Shown: positions 23,463 through 33,964, counted from the stretch's first letter. The stretch: DNA of 64,000 bases from Thermoplasmata archaeon (GCA_015063185.1 SUSY01000001.1:1-64000); one strand, 5' to 3'. The notes: generated from the sequence alone by a model not told the origin. Numbers and translations are program-made.

Positions 23463-24899
23463 TTACTCTTTCTTCTTGATCGGTTGTCTCTTCTGCCTTC
23501 TTCCTGGAAGGGGCTTGTCCACCTTGGCCTTGTAGTCCACCTTAGTGCGTTTTCCGCTATTGCCTATAGTGCTCCTTGCGGATGTGTCAAGATGCTTCTG
23601 TGAGATTCCGATCTCGTTGAGTTCCTGACGGACTGTCTTGGCCTTCTCGGGATTCTTCATATTCAGAAGTATCAGGTAGGAGCGTGCTGCGGACATGAGG
23701 AACATCTCGTTGACATCCCCACGGTATGCCAGATCAAGAAGGAGATCGTATGCGTTCCCAATATCTGAAACGAGGGCATCGTAATCCTCGGGATCGATGA
23801 CCATGGATCTGAACATGTATGCTTGTGCCAACGACTCCTTCAGACGCTTGTCCTTCGCAGGGGAGGCAGCGAATGTATCGATGATCTTGGTCATGATCTC
23901 CTTGAAATCATCGGGGAGAGGACGCTTCATGTTCTGCTGATAACGTATGGTACTCATGACAGCATATGCCTCAGCCTGAGGGCGATCGTACTTCCTTGCG
24001 ATCCCCTCGGCCTCCTTCAGAAGATCTTCCGCAAGGTTGTCATCCCCCCCTCTGGAAAGTTTCTCCGCATAATACCCCATAGAATCAACGAGTTCGACGA
24101 CCCTATGCTCGGGAACCTCCGGATCCTGCTCGAGAAGCCTCTTCCTCTCTTCTATGGATTTGACGAGATACTGCTCCTCCGCATCATAATCCATCTTCTT
24201 TCCGCTGATTCCACGGAGCGCGTCGAATGCGATGACACGGATATAGGGATCGGGATACTCGGTGGTGTCACCATCTCCGATGATCTCCAAGGCGTCCTTG
24301 AGATGGGTCTCCGCAGCAGCATTGTCCCTCTTTGTCCAGAGCAGACCGCGTTTGACCTTGAGCGATGCGACACTAACGCTCTTGATACCGTCCAAGTCGA
24401 TGAGCGCACTATCATAGATCTTCTGTGCCAGATCGTAATCTGAACGTGCTGATGCGAATGCTGCGCAGAGTGATGCCTGATCGCAGTATTCCTCCGATAC
24501 ATCCTCTCCACCTTCGAAGAGGATGCTGATTGACTTGAGCGAATCGGATGCGAGGTTTTCTGCAAGACCTTCTCTACCGGAGTTATTGTATGCGGTTGCG
24601 AGATCGTTGTTAGCCGCTATTATCGCAAGGCTCTTCTGGATCCCCTCGGGCTTGTACGCTTTTGCAACCTCCACCTTGGCCAGCGCTTCGCGTACCGCCG
24701 GTTCGATCTCATAGTACTGTCCATTATTTTCCGAAACAGTGACCATATCCCCATTAGTCTTGAAACTGAGAAGGATCTTCGTCCTTCCACATTTCTCACA
24801 AACAATGGTAGCTCCGTCTTCGAACTCGATGGTCGCATTACCACCACAAACGGGACAGTCGTAAATCGTACCTGCATAGTCCGGCTCGCTCTCGCTCAT
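23463..24899 (-). CDS. Zinc-ribbon plus TPR-like repeat protein
   Basis: About 478 residues. The N-terminus has a zinc ribbon (CPVCGG and CEKCGR, about residues 15-40). The rest is a long helical solenoid resembling tetratricopeptide repeats (about 80-430: NDLATAYNNSGREGLAE, YDLAQKIYDSAL, DNLAEDLLKEAEGIA). The C-terminus is strongly basic and Lys-rich. It is probably a scaffold protein; there is no enzymatic motif. It directly precedes the chaperone operon in the same orientation but with a gap, and a role linked to protein quality control is only a guess from position. Confidence 0.65.
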   Translation of the reverse strand: MSESEPDYAGTIYDCPVCGGNATIEFEDGATIVCEKCGRTKILLSFKTNGDMVTVSENNGQYYEIEPAVREALAKVEVAKAYKPEGIQKSLAIIAANNDLATAYNNSGREGLAENLASDSLKSISILFEGGEDVSEEYCDQASLCAAFASARSDYDLAQKIYDSALIDLDGIKSVSVASLKVKRGLLWTKRDNAAAETHLKDALEIIGDGDTTEYPDPYIRVIAFDALRGISGKKMDYDAEEQYLVKSIEERKRLLEQDPEVPEHRVVELVDSMGYYAEKLSRGGDDNLAEDLLKEAEGIARKYDRPQAEAYAVMSTIRYQQNMKRPLPDDFKEIMTKIIDTFAASPAKDKRLKESLAQAYMFRSMVIDPEDYDALVSDIGNAYDLLLDLAYRGDVNEMFLMSAARSYLILLNMKNPEKAKTVRQELNEIGISQKHLDTSARSTIGNSGKRTKVDYKAKVDKPLPGRRQKRQPIKKKE

Positions 24900-24969
24900 C
24901 AATATGGAATCGCACTCGTTCGATATATAAGATGTGCCAGATAGAGTAAAATTAGGGTTTGGAAAGTGT

Positions 24970-26121
24970 TTATTTGGATCCGGTGACGGTATCGGTGATC
25001 TTATCGATGATGGATTTCTTCTTGCCCTTCTTTCCGGACGAGGAGGAACCGTCGAGCTTCATGAGAAGTTCACGCTCCTCATCGGTGACCTTCTTGGGGA
25101 CATCTATCCTGACACGGACGAACATATCCCCACGGGAGGATGATGAACCGCCCCTTGGTAGCCCTTCACCTGGAATCCTGAGGACGGATCCGACCTGAGT
25201 TCCAGAAGGTATGTTGAGTTCCACGCTCTTTCCGCCGAGGGTCTTGACGATGGCCGTACCACCGAGTACCAATTTCGGATAGGTGGTGGTCACACCGGTC
25301 CAAAGATTGATTCCATCACGCTCGAAGACATCGCTGGGACGTATATGGATCGATACGATGAGATCGCCTGGTGGCCCTCCGTTCTGTCCGGCATCGCCGG
25401 CTCCAGGAATCCTCATACGGGAACCGTCGTTGACGCCCTTGGGGATCTTGACCTTGATCTTGGACTTCTTCTGGACCGCTCCGTTTCCACGGCAATGGGG
25501 ACACTTCTCGTCGAATGTCTTTCCCCTTCCGTTACAGGAGGGGCACTCCGCGACCTGCACCATCTGTCCGAAGGGGGAGTTACGGACCATCTGTACCTGT
25601 CCGCGCCCTCCACACTTCTGGCACTGTTTGACCTTACCGTCGCGCCCACCTGTTCCGTGACATGGGTCGCATGTGACGGTGTGCGGGACCTCGAGTTCGA
25701 GTTCCTTACCGTTGAGGACATCCACCAGCTCCACTTCGACGTTGTACATGATGGAATCGCCCTGGGAGGGACCTCCGCGGGACTGACTCCTTCCTCCGCC
25801 GAAGAACATATCGAACAGTCCTCCGCCGAAGAGGTCGCTGATGTCCTCGAAGTGCGTGAAGTCGTTCATGCTGAACCCACCGGATCCGAACTGTCCGTTG
25901 AGTCCCTCATGTCCGTACTGGTCGTAGAGCCTGCGTTTGTCGGAGTCGGAGAGGACCTCATAGGCCTCCGAGATCTCCTTGAACTTCTCCTCCGCGACAT
26001 CCTTCGGGTCCTTTGAGACGTCAGGATGATGCTCACGGGCGAGCTTGCGGTAAGCGCGTTTAATCGCGTCCGCATCCGCGTCCTTGGGGACGCCTAGCAC
26101 TTCGTAGTAGTCTCTAGGCAT
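24970..26121 (-). CDS. dnaJ: Chaperone DnaJ (Hsp40, type I)
   Basis: Stimulates DnaK ATPase and delivers clients. It has 383 residues with full type I layout: J domain with HPD (about 5-70), Gly/Phe-rich segment, four CxxCxGxG zinc repeats (about 140-215: [32 protein letters not shown]), and C-terminal substrate-binding domains. ATG 26121 is taken; a GTG at 26127 overlaps the dnaK stop. It is third in grpE-dnaK-dnaJ. The DnaK system in archaea is thought to be of bacterial origin. Confidence 0.96.
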   Translation of the reverse strand: MPRDYYEVLGVPKDADADAIKRAYRKLAREHHPDVSKDPKDVAEEKFKEISEAYEVLSDSDKRRLYDQYGHEGLNGQFGSGGFSMNDFTHFEDISDLFGGGLFDMFFGGGRSQSRGGPSQGDSIMYNVEVELVDVLNGKELELEVPHTVTCDPCHGTGGRDGKVKQCQKCGGRGQVQMVRNSPFGQMVQVAECPSCNGRGKTFDEKCPHCRGNGAVQKKSKIKVKIPKGVNDGSRMRIPGAGDAGQNGGPPGDLIVSIHIRPSDVFERDGINLWTGVTTTYPKLVLGGTAIVKTLGGKSVELNIPSGTQVGSVLRIPGEGLPRGGSSSSRGDMFVRVRIDVPKKVTDEERELLMKLDGSSSSGKKGKKKSIIDKITDTVTGSK

Positions 26122-26123
26122 GT

Positions 26124-28001
26124 TCACTCGTCATCCACGATCTTGTAGTCGGCATCCACGAAGTCGCCATCGTTGGCCTTGGACTCCTGGCTCTTCTGGC
26201 CGGCTCCGCAACCATCGGGACCGCAACCACCCTGTGCCTGCTGATCCTTCGCGGCCTGTTCGTAGATCTTCTGGGAGATGGGTTCCATAGCCTTGTATAG
26301 GGCATCCATCTTCTGCTTGATCTGCTCGATATCCTTGGTCTTCTGTGCGTTCTCGAGATCGGTGATCGCTGCCTCGATGGAGGCCCTCTCCTCATTGCTG
26401 ACCTTGTCACCGAGCTCGTCAAGGGACTTCCTGACGGTGTAGATGGTGGACTCGGCCTGATTAAGGATCTCGATCTCCTCACGCTTCTTCTTATCGGCCT
26501 CAGCGAACTGCTCTGCCTGCTTGACCATGTTGTCGATCTCCTCCTTACTGAGCTTGTTGGAGGATGCGATGGTGATCTTCTGCTCCTTTCCGGTTCCCTT
26601 GTCCTTAGCGGTCACATTGATGATACCGTTGGCATCAATATCGAAAGTGACTTCAATCTGAGGGACTCCGCGACGTGCTGGCGGAATACCGTCGAGGGAG
26701 AACCTTCCCAAGGACGTGTTGTCCGCTGCCATCTCCCTCTCTCCCTGAACGACGTGGATTTCGACAGATGGCTGGTTGTCGACTGCGGTCGAGAAGACCT
26801 GTGACTTCCTGGTGGGAATGGTTGTGTTCCTGTCGATGAGCTTGGTGGCGATTCCGCCGAGGGTCTCAATTCCAAGTGACAGAGGAGTGACATCCAACAG
26901 AAGGACATCCTTGACGTCTCCGGAGAGGACTGCACCCTGGATTGCCGCACCCATGGAGACACACTCCATAGGATCGATTCCACGCTGGATCTTGGGGCCG
27001 ACGATGTTCTCGACGAAGTTCTGGACGATGGGCATCCTGGTGGGTCCGCCGACCATGATGATCTTGTCGATGTTGTCGTTGGAGAGTCCTGCATCGTTCA
27101 TTGCCTGGACGATGGAGGTCCTGCAACGGGAGACGATGGGTTCGACGAGCTCCTCGAGCTTCGCACGGGTGAGTGTCTTCATCAAGTGCTTGGGTCCGGT
27201 GGCATCGGAGGTGATGTAGGGGAGGTTGATCTCGGTCTGCATCGTAGTGGAGAGCTCGATCTTTGCCTTCTCACAGGCCTCCCTGACCCTCCAGAACGCC
27301 ATGTTGTCGTTCGCAAGATCCACTCCAGTCTCCTTCTTGAACTCACCGATAATGTAATTGGTGAGTGCCTCATCCATATCGGATCCACCAAGCTTGGTGT
27401 CACCGGATGTGGAAAGGACCTCGAAGACTCCGTCGCTGAAGTCCATGATAGTAACATCGAGGGTACCTCCTCCAAGATCAAAGACGAGGATCTTCTGGGA
27501 GACATTGCCCTTATCGATACCATATGCGAGTGCAGCTGCGGTAGGTTCGTTGATAATACGGACGACCTCGAGACCTGCGATGGCTCCTGCATCCTTGGTT
27601 GCCTGCCTCTGGTTGTCGTCAAAGTATGCGGGAACGGTAATGACTGCCTTGTCGATGGTCTCTCCACCGAGGTAGCTCTCTGCGTCCCTCTTGATCTTCT
27701 GAAGGATGAATGCGGAGATCTGCTGAGGAGTGTACTCCTTTCCGAGTGCGGATACCTTCTCAGAGGTTCCCATCTTCCTCTTCACGTTCTTGATGGTTCC
27801 GTTAGGGTTGGTGACTGCCTGCCTCCTAGCGGGCTCTCCTACGAGAAGCTGACCATCCTGTGTGAATGCGACATATGACGGGAATGACTTTCCGCCAATG
27901 CTGGTTCCCTCTTCGCTGGGAACCATGGTCGCCTTTCCGCCCTCCATAACGGAAGCTGCGGAATTGCTTGTACCCAAATCGATTCCAATGATTCTAGACA
28001 T
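26124..28001 (-). CDS. dnaK: Chaperone DnaK (Hsp70)
   Basis: ATP-driven folding chaperone of 625 residues. It begins [18 protein letters not shown], has [13 protein letters not shown] near 175 and [10 protein letters not shown] near 310 in the ATPase domain, then the substrate-binding domain and a C-terminal lid ending in a Gly-rich and acidic tail ([11 protein letters not shown]). ATG 28001 has GGTGAG upstream; its start lies within a few bases of the grpE stop. No HrcA or CIRCE-type repeat was seen near the operon. Confidence 0.97.
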   Translation of the reverse strand: MSRIIGIDLGTSNSAASVMEGGKATMVPSEEGTSIGGKSFPSYVAFTQDGQLLVGEPARRQAVTNPNGTIKNVKRKMGTSEKVSALGKEYTPQQISAFILQKIKRDAESYLGGETIDKAVITVPAYFDDNQRQATKDAGAIAGLEVVRIINEPTAAALAYGIDKGNVSQKILVFDLGGGTLDVTIMDFSDGVFEVLSTSGDTKLGGSDMDEALTNYIIGEFKKETGVDLANDNMAFWRVREACEKAKIELSTTMQTEINLPYITSDATGPKHLMKTLTRAKLEELVEPIVSRCRTSIVQAMNDAGLSNDNIDKIIMVGGPTRMPIVQNFVENIVGPKIQRGIDPMECVSMGAAIQGAVLSGDVKDVLLLDVTPLSLGIETLGGIATKLIDRNTTIPTRKSQVFSTAVDNQPSVEIHVVQGEREMAADNTSLGRFSLDGIPPARRGVPQIEVTFDIDANGIINVTAKDKGTGKEQKITIASSNKLSKEEIDNMVKQAEQFAEADKKKREEIEILNQAESTIYTVRKSLDELGDKVSNEERASIEAAITDLENAQKTKDIEQIKQKMDALYKAMEPISQKIYEQAAKDQQAQGGCGPDGCGAGQKSQESKANDGDFVDADYKIVDDE

Positions 28002-28002
28002 C

Positions 28003-28530
28003 TTACTCACCTACTCCTGTGTTAGTGTTTTCTTTCTTTTTGGTGACCTTGACCTTGCTGTACCTGAGAACACGGTTACCTATGCAGTAACCCTTCTGGA
28101 ACACTTCGGCCACGTCACCTTCCGTCTCTGCCTCTACCGTACAGAGGGCCTCGTGATAGTTGGGGTCGAATTTACCCGATGCATCGATCTCCTTGAGACC
28201 TTTGGATTCGAGCACCTTCATCAGGTTCTTCCTGATTCCGTTCACACCGATCGCTATATCGGATTCGGGGTCTGCGTGTTCGAGTGCCCTGTCGAAATCA
28301 TCGACGATTGTGAGAAGGTCTCCCATAAGGTCCGCGGTCGCGAACGCCCTGTACTCCTCCTTCTCCTTCTGTGCCCTCTTACGGAAGTTGTCGAAATCCG
28401 CCTGGACTCTCCTTGCCATATCGAGATACTCTTCAGCCTTGGCATTGGCCTCGGCCAAAGGATCTACCTGGACTTCCTCAACGACCTCTTCGGTCGGGAC
28501 CTCTTCCTTCTTTCTAGACTTACCAGTCAT
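28003..28530 (-). CDS. grpE: Nucleotide exchange factor GrpE
   Basis: About 175 residues. A charged disordered N-terminus (about 1-30) is followed by a long coiled coil (about 35-90, with [24 protein letters not shown]) and a small beta domain with [13 protein letters not shown] and [20 protein letters not shown]. It releases ADP from DnaK. ATG 28530 (MTGKSRKK) is preferred to 28548. It is the first gene of the chaperone operon; a TATA box lies about 25 bases upstream. Confidence 0.93.
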   Translation of the reverse strand: MTGKSRKKEEVPTEEVVEEVQVDPLAEANAKAEEYLDMARRVQADFDNFRKRAQKEKEEYRAFATADLMGDLLTIVDDFDRALEHADPESDIAIGVNGIRKNLMKVLESKGLKEIDASGKFDPNYHEALCTVEAETEGDVAEVFQKGYCIGNRVLRYSKVKVTKKKENTNTGVGE

Positions 28531-28552
28531 CCGAATCGCCTTTATCATTGTG

Positions 28553-28560
28553 AATATAAA
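28553..28560 (-). promoter_or_regulatory. TATA box of the grpE-dnaK-dnaJ operon
   Basis: On the minus strand TTTATATT, 23-30 bases before the grpE ATG at 28530. It shows that the operon has its own promoter, separate from the thermosome gene upstream. Confidence 0.55.
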
Positions 28561-28566
28561 TTGAAA

Positions 28567-28581
28567 GGGGGTTTTACCCCC
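28567..28581 (-). terminator. Terminator hairpin after the thermosome gene
   Basis: GGGGGT, loop TTT, ACCCCC, 15 bases after the thermosome stop on the minus strand, followed by an AT-rich run that overlaps the grpE promoter. Confidence 0.55.
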
Positions 28582-28596
28582 AGTTTAGTTGGTGTT

Positions 28597-30234
28597 TTAC
28601 TCTTCTGCCACTCCGGGCATGGGGGTTCCGCCAGGAGGTCCAGCGGGCATGGGCATACCGCGTGCTGCGATGACATCATCGATCCTAAGAATCATGACTG
28701 CTGCATCGGTAGCGGAGTTGATTGCCTGCTTTCCGATCCTGTAGGGCTCGACGACCTTGAGACCGAACATGTCCTCGACCTTTCCGGTGAAGGGGTTGAG
28801 TCCTGCGAACTTGTTCTTTCCAGCCTTGTGCTGCTTCCTCATCTCGATGAGGATGTCGATGGGGTCGAGACCAGCGTTCTCTGCGAGAGTGGTGGGGATG
28901 GACTCCATGGCGGATGCGAATGCATCGATTGCGATCTGCTCCCTACCTCCGACGGATGCGGAGTAGTCCCTGAGCTGCATTGCGATCTCGACTGCAGTGG
29001 ATCCACCACCGGTGACGATCTTTCCGTCCTCGATTGCAACACGGACGACGGACCATGCGTCGATGAGGGACCTCTCGATCTCATCAAGAACGTGTGCGGT
29101 TCCTCCCCTGATCAGAAGGGAAACGCTCTTTGCTGCCTTGAGGTTGGTGACGAAGGTCATGTCGTTGCCCTGAACCTTCTTGACCTCGACGAGTCCTGCG
29201 GTTCCAAGGTCATCTGCCTCGAGCTCTGCGATCTTGTTGATGATGTTTCCGCCGGTGGATGCTGCGAGCTTCTCCATGTCGGACTTCTTGACACGGCGTG
29301 CTGCGTAGATTCCCTCCTTTGCGAGGAAGTGCTGTGCGAGGTCATCGATTCCCTTCTGGCAGAAGACGACGTTTGCACCGGTTGCCTTGACATCTGCGAC
29401 CATCTTCTTCAGCATGTTCTCTTCCTCCTCGAGGAATGCGTTGAGCTGAGTGGGGTCGTTGATCTCGATCTTTGCGTCGATCTCGGTCTTCTTGATCTCG
29501 AAGGGTGCGTCGATCAGTGCGATCTTTGCGTCCTTGATGACCTTGGGCATTGCGCTGTGGACAGGCTCCTTGTCGATGATGAGTCCCTTGACGAGCTCGG
29601 TCTCATCCATGGATGCACCGGTCTTCTTGACGGTCTGGATGTTGTTGAGGTCGACGGTGTACTTTCCGTTGTCCTCCTTTGCGACGGTCTTGACTGCATC
29701 GACGACAAGTCTGCTGAAGAACTCCTTGGAGTTGTTGATCTGCTTGGAATTCATTGCGGTTCCTGCGATGTCCATGAGGAGAGCGTCGTTGTCGATGGTG
29801 ACGGGCTCTGCGATGTTCTCGAGGATCTCCTGTGCCTTTGCGTTTGCAAGCCTGTATCCGCTTGCAATGACGGTGGGGTGGACGTTGGAGTCGACCATGT
29901 CGAGAGACTTCTTGAGGAGCTCTCCTGCGAGGATGACGGAAGTGGTGGTTCCGTCTCCGACTTCGGTGTCCTGAGTCTTGGCGACCTCGACAAGCATCTT
30001 TGCTGCGGGGTGCTGGACATCGATCTCCTTGAGGATGGTGACACCGTCGTTGGTGATGATGACGTCTCCCATGGAGTCGACGAGCATCTTGTCCATTCCT
30101 CTGGGTCCAAGGCTGCTCCTGACTGCGTCGGAGATTGTCCTTGCTGCTGAAATGTTGTTGAACTGAGCGTCCTTTCCTTTGTCCCTCTTGGTTCCTTCCT
30201 TGAGGATCACTATAGGTGCGTTACCCATTCCCAT
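28597..30234 (-). CDS. Thermosome subunit (group II chaperonin)
   Basis: ATP-dependent ring chaperonin of 545 residues. It begins MGMGNAPIVILKEGTKRDKG. DGTTTSVILAGELL is the nucleotide motif, GDVIITNDGVTIL is also conserved, and GGGSTAVEIAMQLRDY lies near 400. The C-terminus is Gly/Pro/Met-rich (GPPGGTPMPGVAEE) like other thermosomes. The start is ATG 30234, with GGAGG 8 bases upstream. It is monocistronic with its own TATA box. Having both thermosome and DnaK systems side by side is common in mesophilic archaea. Confidence 0.96.
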   Translation of the reverse strand: MGMGNAPIVILKEGTKRDKGKDAQFNNISAARTISDAVRSSLGPRGMDKMLVDSMGDVIITNDGVTILKEIDVQHPAAKMLVEVAKTQDTEVGDGTTTSVILAGELLKKSLDMVDSNVHPTVIASGYRLANAKAQEILENIAEPVTIDNDALLMDIAGTAMNSKQINNSKEFFSRLVVDAVKTVAKEDNGKYTVDLNNIQTVKKTGASMDETELVKGLIIDKEPVHSAMPKVIKDAKIALIDAPFEIKKTEIDAKIEINDPTQLNAFLEEEENMLKKMVADVKATGANVVFCQKGIDDLAQHFLAKEGIYAARRVKKSDMEKLAASTGGNIINKIAELEADDLGTAGLVEVKKVQGNDMTFVTNLKAAKSVSLLIRGGTAHVLDEIERSLIDAWSVVRVAIEDGKIVTGGGSTAVEIAMQLRDYSASVGGREQIAIDAFASAMESIPTTLAENAGLDPIDILIEMRKQHKAGKNKFAGLNPFTGKVEDMFGLKVVEPYRIGKQAINSATDAAVMILRIDDVIAARGMPMPAGPPGGTPMPGVAEE

Positions 30235-30290
30235 GTTAAATTCCTCCAAGTATAGTTTGGATTATACTAATTGCCTTGAAGTTAGTACTT

Positions 30291-30299
30291 CTATATAAC
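30291..30299 (-). promoter_or_regulatory. TATA box of the thermosome gene
   Basis: GTTATATAG on the minus strand, giving a predicted start of transcription near 30268 and a leader of about 30 bases that carries GGAGG at 30243-30247. Confidence 0.5.
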
Positions 30300-30355
30300 G
30301 ATTACTAAGAAACATCCCATGCCACTCTTTATAGTCGCGACACATAATAGGAAAC

Positions 30356-30862
30356 GTGAACGCGATGGATGGCGAATGGATGTTACCTAAAGGGATGAGG
30401 ATCGTCAAAGCGGACGAGAAAGATATGGAGTATGTCGTCTCCTGCATCAGGCGTAGCATCGAATTGTCGGTTACCGAAACGGAGAGGGAACTTTCCGACC
30501 TATGGATGAATGGCATCCTCGATATCGGTTTGGAATCGATACGGACCAAAAGGATGGACGATGAGGTGTTTGTACTGAAAAAGGCGGACGGATCTAACTC
30601 CGGATCACTTTGGTTAGGTAAATCCATGGACCAATTCACATGTGACGCTACAGGGTACATCCTCGGAATATTTCTTGAGCCAGATATGAGGAGAGAAGGA
30701 CTTGGTTCCCTACTCCTGCATTTCGCTGAGAACTGGTGCCATGAAAACGGTTTCCTGCATTTGACACTCAACGTCGGGTGGCGGAATGAATGTGCCAGAC
30801 AATTCTATGAATCACATGGCTACCGCATCCGTAGCGAAGTTCGCAGGAAGGACCTGTACTGA
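30356..30862 (+). CDS. GNAT family N-acetyltransferase
   Basis: About 168 residues. The acetyl-CoA loop lies in the segment LEPDMRREGLGSLLLHFAE (about 101-119), and the final motif B/C is ARQFYESHGYRIRSEVRRKDLY. The acceptor is unknown. Starts are GTG 30356 or ATG 30365, and the TATA-like CTTTATAG at 30327-30334 fits either. It is followed after 32 bases by the DUF368 gene. Confidence 0.8.
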   Translation: MNAMDGEWMLPKGMRIVKADEKDMEYVVSCIRRSIELSVTETERELSDLWMNGILDIGLESIRTKRMDDEVFVLKKADGSNSGSLWLGKSMDQFTCDATGYILGIFLEPDMRREGLGSLLLHFAENWCHENGFLHLTLNVGWRNECARQFYESHGYRIRSEVRRKDLY

Positions 30863-30894
30863 AGATTATAAATCAGTATAACTTCCCATGAACG

Positions 30895-31752
30895 ATGAAT
30901 GACAGCCTCAAGAATGATTCCAAGAATATGCTCATCGGTACCGTTGTAGGTATCGCATCCATCTTGCCCGGTGTCAGTGGCGGATTAATCGCCATACTTT
31001 GTGGAATCTATGAGCGCCTGATCGAGGACCTCAGTGATTTACGTCATAAGCTCTTCTCGGATTTCAGATTCCTTTTCACAGTAGGGCTGGGTCTTCTTAT
31101 AGGAATGATGGTTTGTGCCATAGTCCTGGATTATACGCTGAATGTCTTCAAAATTGCATGCATGGCATTCTTCTTCGGACTCATTCTGGCACAGATTCCG
31201 GATGTCTATGAGCTGAGCGGACACGACGTCAAAACCGGCCTCACGATGAGCCAGATCATGTCATTCATATTCGGACTTGGAGTCATTGTGGTGCTGATGT
31301 TTGTTAACACCACAGACGGTGCAGGGATTCAACCCGAAGAACACACCCTGACAAACATGGTGCTCTTCATGATTTGTGGTATCCTCCTTGCCATATCAAA
31401 AATCATGCCAGGGATCAGCGGATCCTCACTCCTCATTGCACTGGGTCTCTTCGATGTAACGATAAGTTCGATGGCACACCTTGACTTCTACTTCCTGGTT
31501 CCACTCGGCATCGGACTCGTGATCGGTGTACTTGGGTTCGCAAAGGTGATGGACCGTTGCCTCAAGAACTACAGAACACAGACCTATTTCCTCATTATGG
31601 GCCTGACCATAGGATCTTTACTGATCATCGTCCAAGAACTCGTAATGATGGGACCTAGCATCGGAGACATCGTCTCCGCCATAATTGCTGCCATCGTCGG
31701 TGTTGCCGTCAGCTATGGATTCAGCATCTATGGCAAAAGACTGGGAAATTGA
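30895..31752 (+). CDS. DUF368 family membrane protein, likely polyprenyl-phosphate transporter
   Basis: A 285-residue protein with about eight spans and two inverted-repeat-like motifs: IASILPGVSGGLIAILCGIY (about 21-40) and ISKIMPGISGSSLLIALGLF (about 163-182). DUF368 proteins in bacteria (PopT) recycle undecaprenyl phosphate across the membrane. In an archaeon the likely cargo is dolichyl phosphate used for N-glycosylation, which is inference. The start ATG is at 30895, possibly 2-3 codons upstream. It converges on the glutamine synthetase gene. Confidence 0.8.
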   Translation: MNDSLKNDSKNMLIGTVVGIASILPGVSGGLIAILCGIYERLIEDLSDLRHKLFSDFRFLFTVGLGLLIGMMVCAIVLDYTLNVFKIACMAFFFGLILAQIPDVYELSGHDVKTGLTMSQIMSFIFGLGVIVVLMFVNTTDGAGIQPEEHTLTNMVLFMICGILLAISKIMPGISGSSLLIALGLFDVTISSMAHLDFYFLVPLGIGLVIGVLGFAKVMDRCLKNYRTQTYFLIMGLTIGSLLIIVQELVMMGPSIGDIVSAIIAAIVGVAVSYGFSIYGKRLGN

Positions 31753-31758
31753 TCGTGC

Positions 31759-33933
31759 TTAACGCACGAACAACATCTCACGGTACTTCGGCAAAGGCCA
31801 TGCCCTATCGTCAACGATCAGTTCCAAGGCATCCACCGAGTCTCTGATCGATTCTAGATATGGTACGACCTCATCATGGAACACGATGGCACGGTCACGT
31901 GGATCCTTGTCGGTGATCCTATCACAGATAGAGATCATTGCCTTGCATTCGGACCTGATGTTCGCAATATGATCTGCGAGCTCCATGATATATTCCTTCT
32001 GAGCAGCGGTAGCCTTCTCATAATCCTGTTCATCAAGAATCACTTTCATGTTAGCGACGCCGGATGCGAGTTTTGACTGATAATCCATGGCCACCGGCAA
32101 GATGTGGTTGCCCGCAAGATCCGCAAGAGTACGTGCCTCGATGTCGAGTTTCATGCAATAGGATTCCCAGTAGATCTCGGCCCTGGCCTCGAGTTCGGAC
32201 TCGGTCATGACATTGGTGGATTCGAACATGCGCTTGGTTGATTCGGAAAGATACTGGTCGAACACCAATGGCACGGAAGTCTCACAGTCCAGACCGCGAC
32301 ACTTCGCCTCATCCTTCCATTCATCGGAATACCCGTTCCCATCGAAGCATACGCACTTACAATCAACATAGAACTCCTTGATGACTGAAAGTATCGCCTG
32401 TTCCAATTCCTTCCCTTCCGCCACATACGCATCCACGCGAGACTTGAACTCTATGAGTTGTTCTGCCATAGCGGAGTTGAGCGCAATCATTGGGAGTGCA
32501 CAGTTCGCCGAGGAACCTGTCGCACGGAATTCGAACCTGTTTCCTGTGAATGCGAATGGGGAGGTCCTGTTACGGTCGGTATTATCGAACATGAGTTCCG
32601 GAATCTGTGGAATGCCGACGCTGCGTCCACGCTTGGATGGCATTTTGGCGATCTCCCCGGAACCGATCTCGTCCAATGCGTCAGCGATCTGGTCGCCAAT
32701 GTAGGACGAAATTATAGCGGGGGGCGCCTCGTTCGCACCGAGCCTGTGAGCATTGCTCGCACTCATGACGGATGCCTTCAGAACCCCTCCATGCTTGTAA
32801 ACGGCACGAAGCGTGGAAACAACGAAGGAATAGAACCTGAGGTTCTCCGAATCCGTCTTTCCGGGAGAGAACACATTGACACCGGTGTCGGTACCTATGG
32901 ACCAGTTACAATGTTTTCCAGAACCGTTGACTCCCTTGAAAGGTTTCTCATGGAACAGGACCTTGAAACCATGCTTCTTCGCGATCCTCTTCATGAGGGC
33001 CATGACCATAAGGTTGTGATCCACGGCCAGATTCATCTCCTCGTACACGGGAGCGATCTCGAACTGGTTGGGCGCGACCTCGTTGTGCCTGGTCTTGATC
33101 GGAATACCGAGCTTGTATGCCTCATACTCCAAATCCTGCATGAAAGCTAATACCCTCATGGGAATGGCACCGAAGTAATGGTCCTCCAATTGTTGGTTCT
33201 TGGATGACGAGTGACCCATAAGTGTCCTCTCGGTCATGACCAGGTCGGGGCGCTGTGCGTACAGCTCCCTGTCGATCAGGAAATACTCCTGCTCCCATCC
33301 AAGATAGGTCACACACCTCTCGAATTCCTCTCCAAAAAGGGACAGGACGGATGCAGATGCCTTGTTGAGTGCATTGATGGACCTCATCAAGGGGGCCTTG
33401 TAATCCAATGACTCGCCACTATAAGAGACGAATACCGTTGGAATAAACATCGTATCGCCGATGATAAATGCGGGAGAGGAAGGATCCCATGCGGTATATC
33501 CCCTGGCCTCGAATGTGTTCCTGAGGCCCCCACTGGGGAATGAGGAACCGTCAGTCTCCTGTTGTGCAAGGAGCCTTCCGGAGAACTCCTCTATGCAGCC
33601 TCCCTTACCATAGGGCTCCGCGAAGGAGTCGTGCTTCTCTGCGGTACCTCCAGTAAGTGGCTGGAACCAATGTGCATAGTGTGTAACTCCCAGGTCCATC
33701 GCCCACTGCTTCATTCCCGCGGCAACATAACCTGCAGCAGATTTATCGAGAAGCAAACCCCCTTCGATGGAATCATAGATCATCTTACGGGTCTCCCTAG
33801 ACAGGTACTTACGCATCGCTGCCCTATTGAACACATGACATCCGTAGTAATCGGAAGTCTTCATAGCGGGGGGTGCACCGTAGACGGGAGTCTGCTCGAA
33901 TGCCTTGTTGACGGCCTCGAATCTGCTGTTCAT
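31759..33933 (-). CDS. glnN: Glutamine synthetase type III
   Basis: Forms glutamine from glutamate and ammonia with ATP. It has 724 residues, far longer than GSI (about 450) and typical of GSIII. AHWFQPLTGGTAEKHDSF (about 85-102) is characteristic of type III, as are GSGKHCNWSIGTD, the Glu-rich AYKLGIPIKTRHNEVAPNQFE and RNRTSPFAFTGNRFEFRATG. A TATA box at 33956-33963 lies about 25 bases before the ATG, so it is leaderless. GSIII is mainly bacterial, so acquisition by transfer is possible, though base composition matches its neighbours. Confidence 0.93.
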   Translation of the reverse strand: MNSRFEAVNKAFEQTPVYGAPPAMKTSDYYGCHVFNRAAMRKYLSRETRKMIYDSIEGGLLLDKSAAGYVAAGMKQWAMDLGVTHYAHWFQPLTGGTAEKHDSFAEPYGKGGCIEEFSGRLLAQQETDGSSFPSGGLRNTFEARGYTAWDPSSPAFIIGDTMFIPTVFVSYSGESLDYKAPLMRSINALNKASASVLSLFGEEFERCVTYLGWEQEYFLIDRELYAQRPDLVMTERTLMGHSSSKNQQLEDHYFGAIPMRVLAFMQDLEYEAYKLGIPIKTRHNEVAPNQFEIAPVYEEMNLAVDHNLMVMALMKRIAKKHGFKVLFHEKPFKGVNGSGKHCNWSIGTDTGVNVFSPGKTDSENLRFYSFVVSTLRAVYKHGGVLKASVMSASNAHRLGANEAPPAIISSYIGDQIADALDEIGSGEIAKMPSKRGRSVGIPQIPELMFDNTDRNRTSPFAFTGNRFEFRATGSSANCALPMIALNSAMAEQLIEFKSRVDAYVAEGKELEQAILSVIKEFYVDCKCVCFDGNGYSDEWKDEAKCRGLDCETSVPLVFDQYLSESTKRMFESTNVMTESELEARAEIYWESYCMKLDIEARTLADLAGNHILPVAMDYQSKLASGVANMKVILDEQDYEKATAAQKEYIMELADHIANIRSECKAMISICDRITDKDPRDRAIVFHDEVVPYLESIRDSVDALELIVDDRAWPLPKYREMLFVR

Positions 33934-33954
33934 ACGCTCACGTAAGTACTTTTA

Positions 33955-33964
33955 GTTATATATT
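33955..33964 (-). promoter_or_regulatory. TATA box of glnN
   Basis: On the minus strand ATATATAACT-like sequence, about 25 bases upstream of the ATG at 33933. Confidence 0.5.

Noticed and set aside
27862..30150. A 762-codon open frame on the plus strand opposite grpE and the thermosome gene
   Set aside because: It is antisense to strongly conserved genes, has low-complexity Leu/Asp/Cys-rich translation and no family resemblance; it arises from codon bias.
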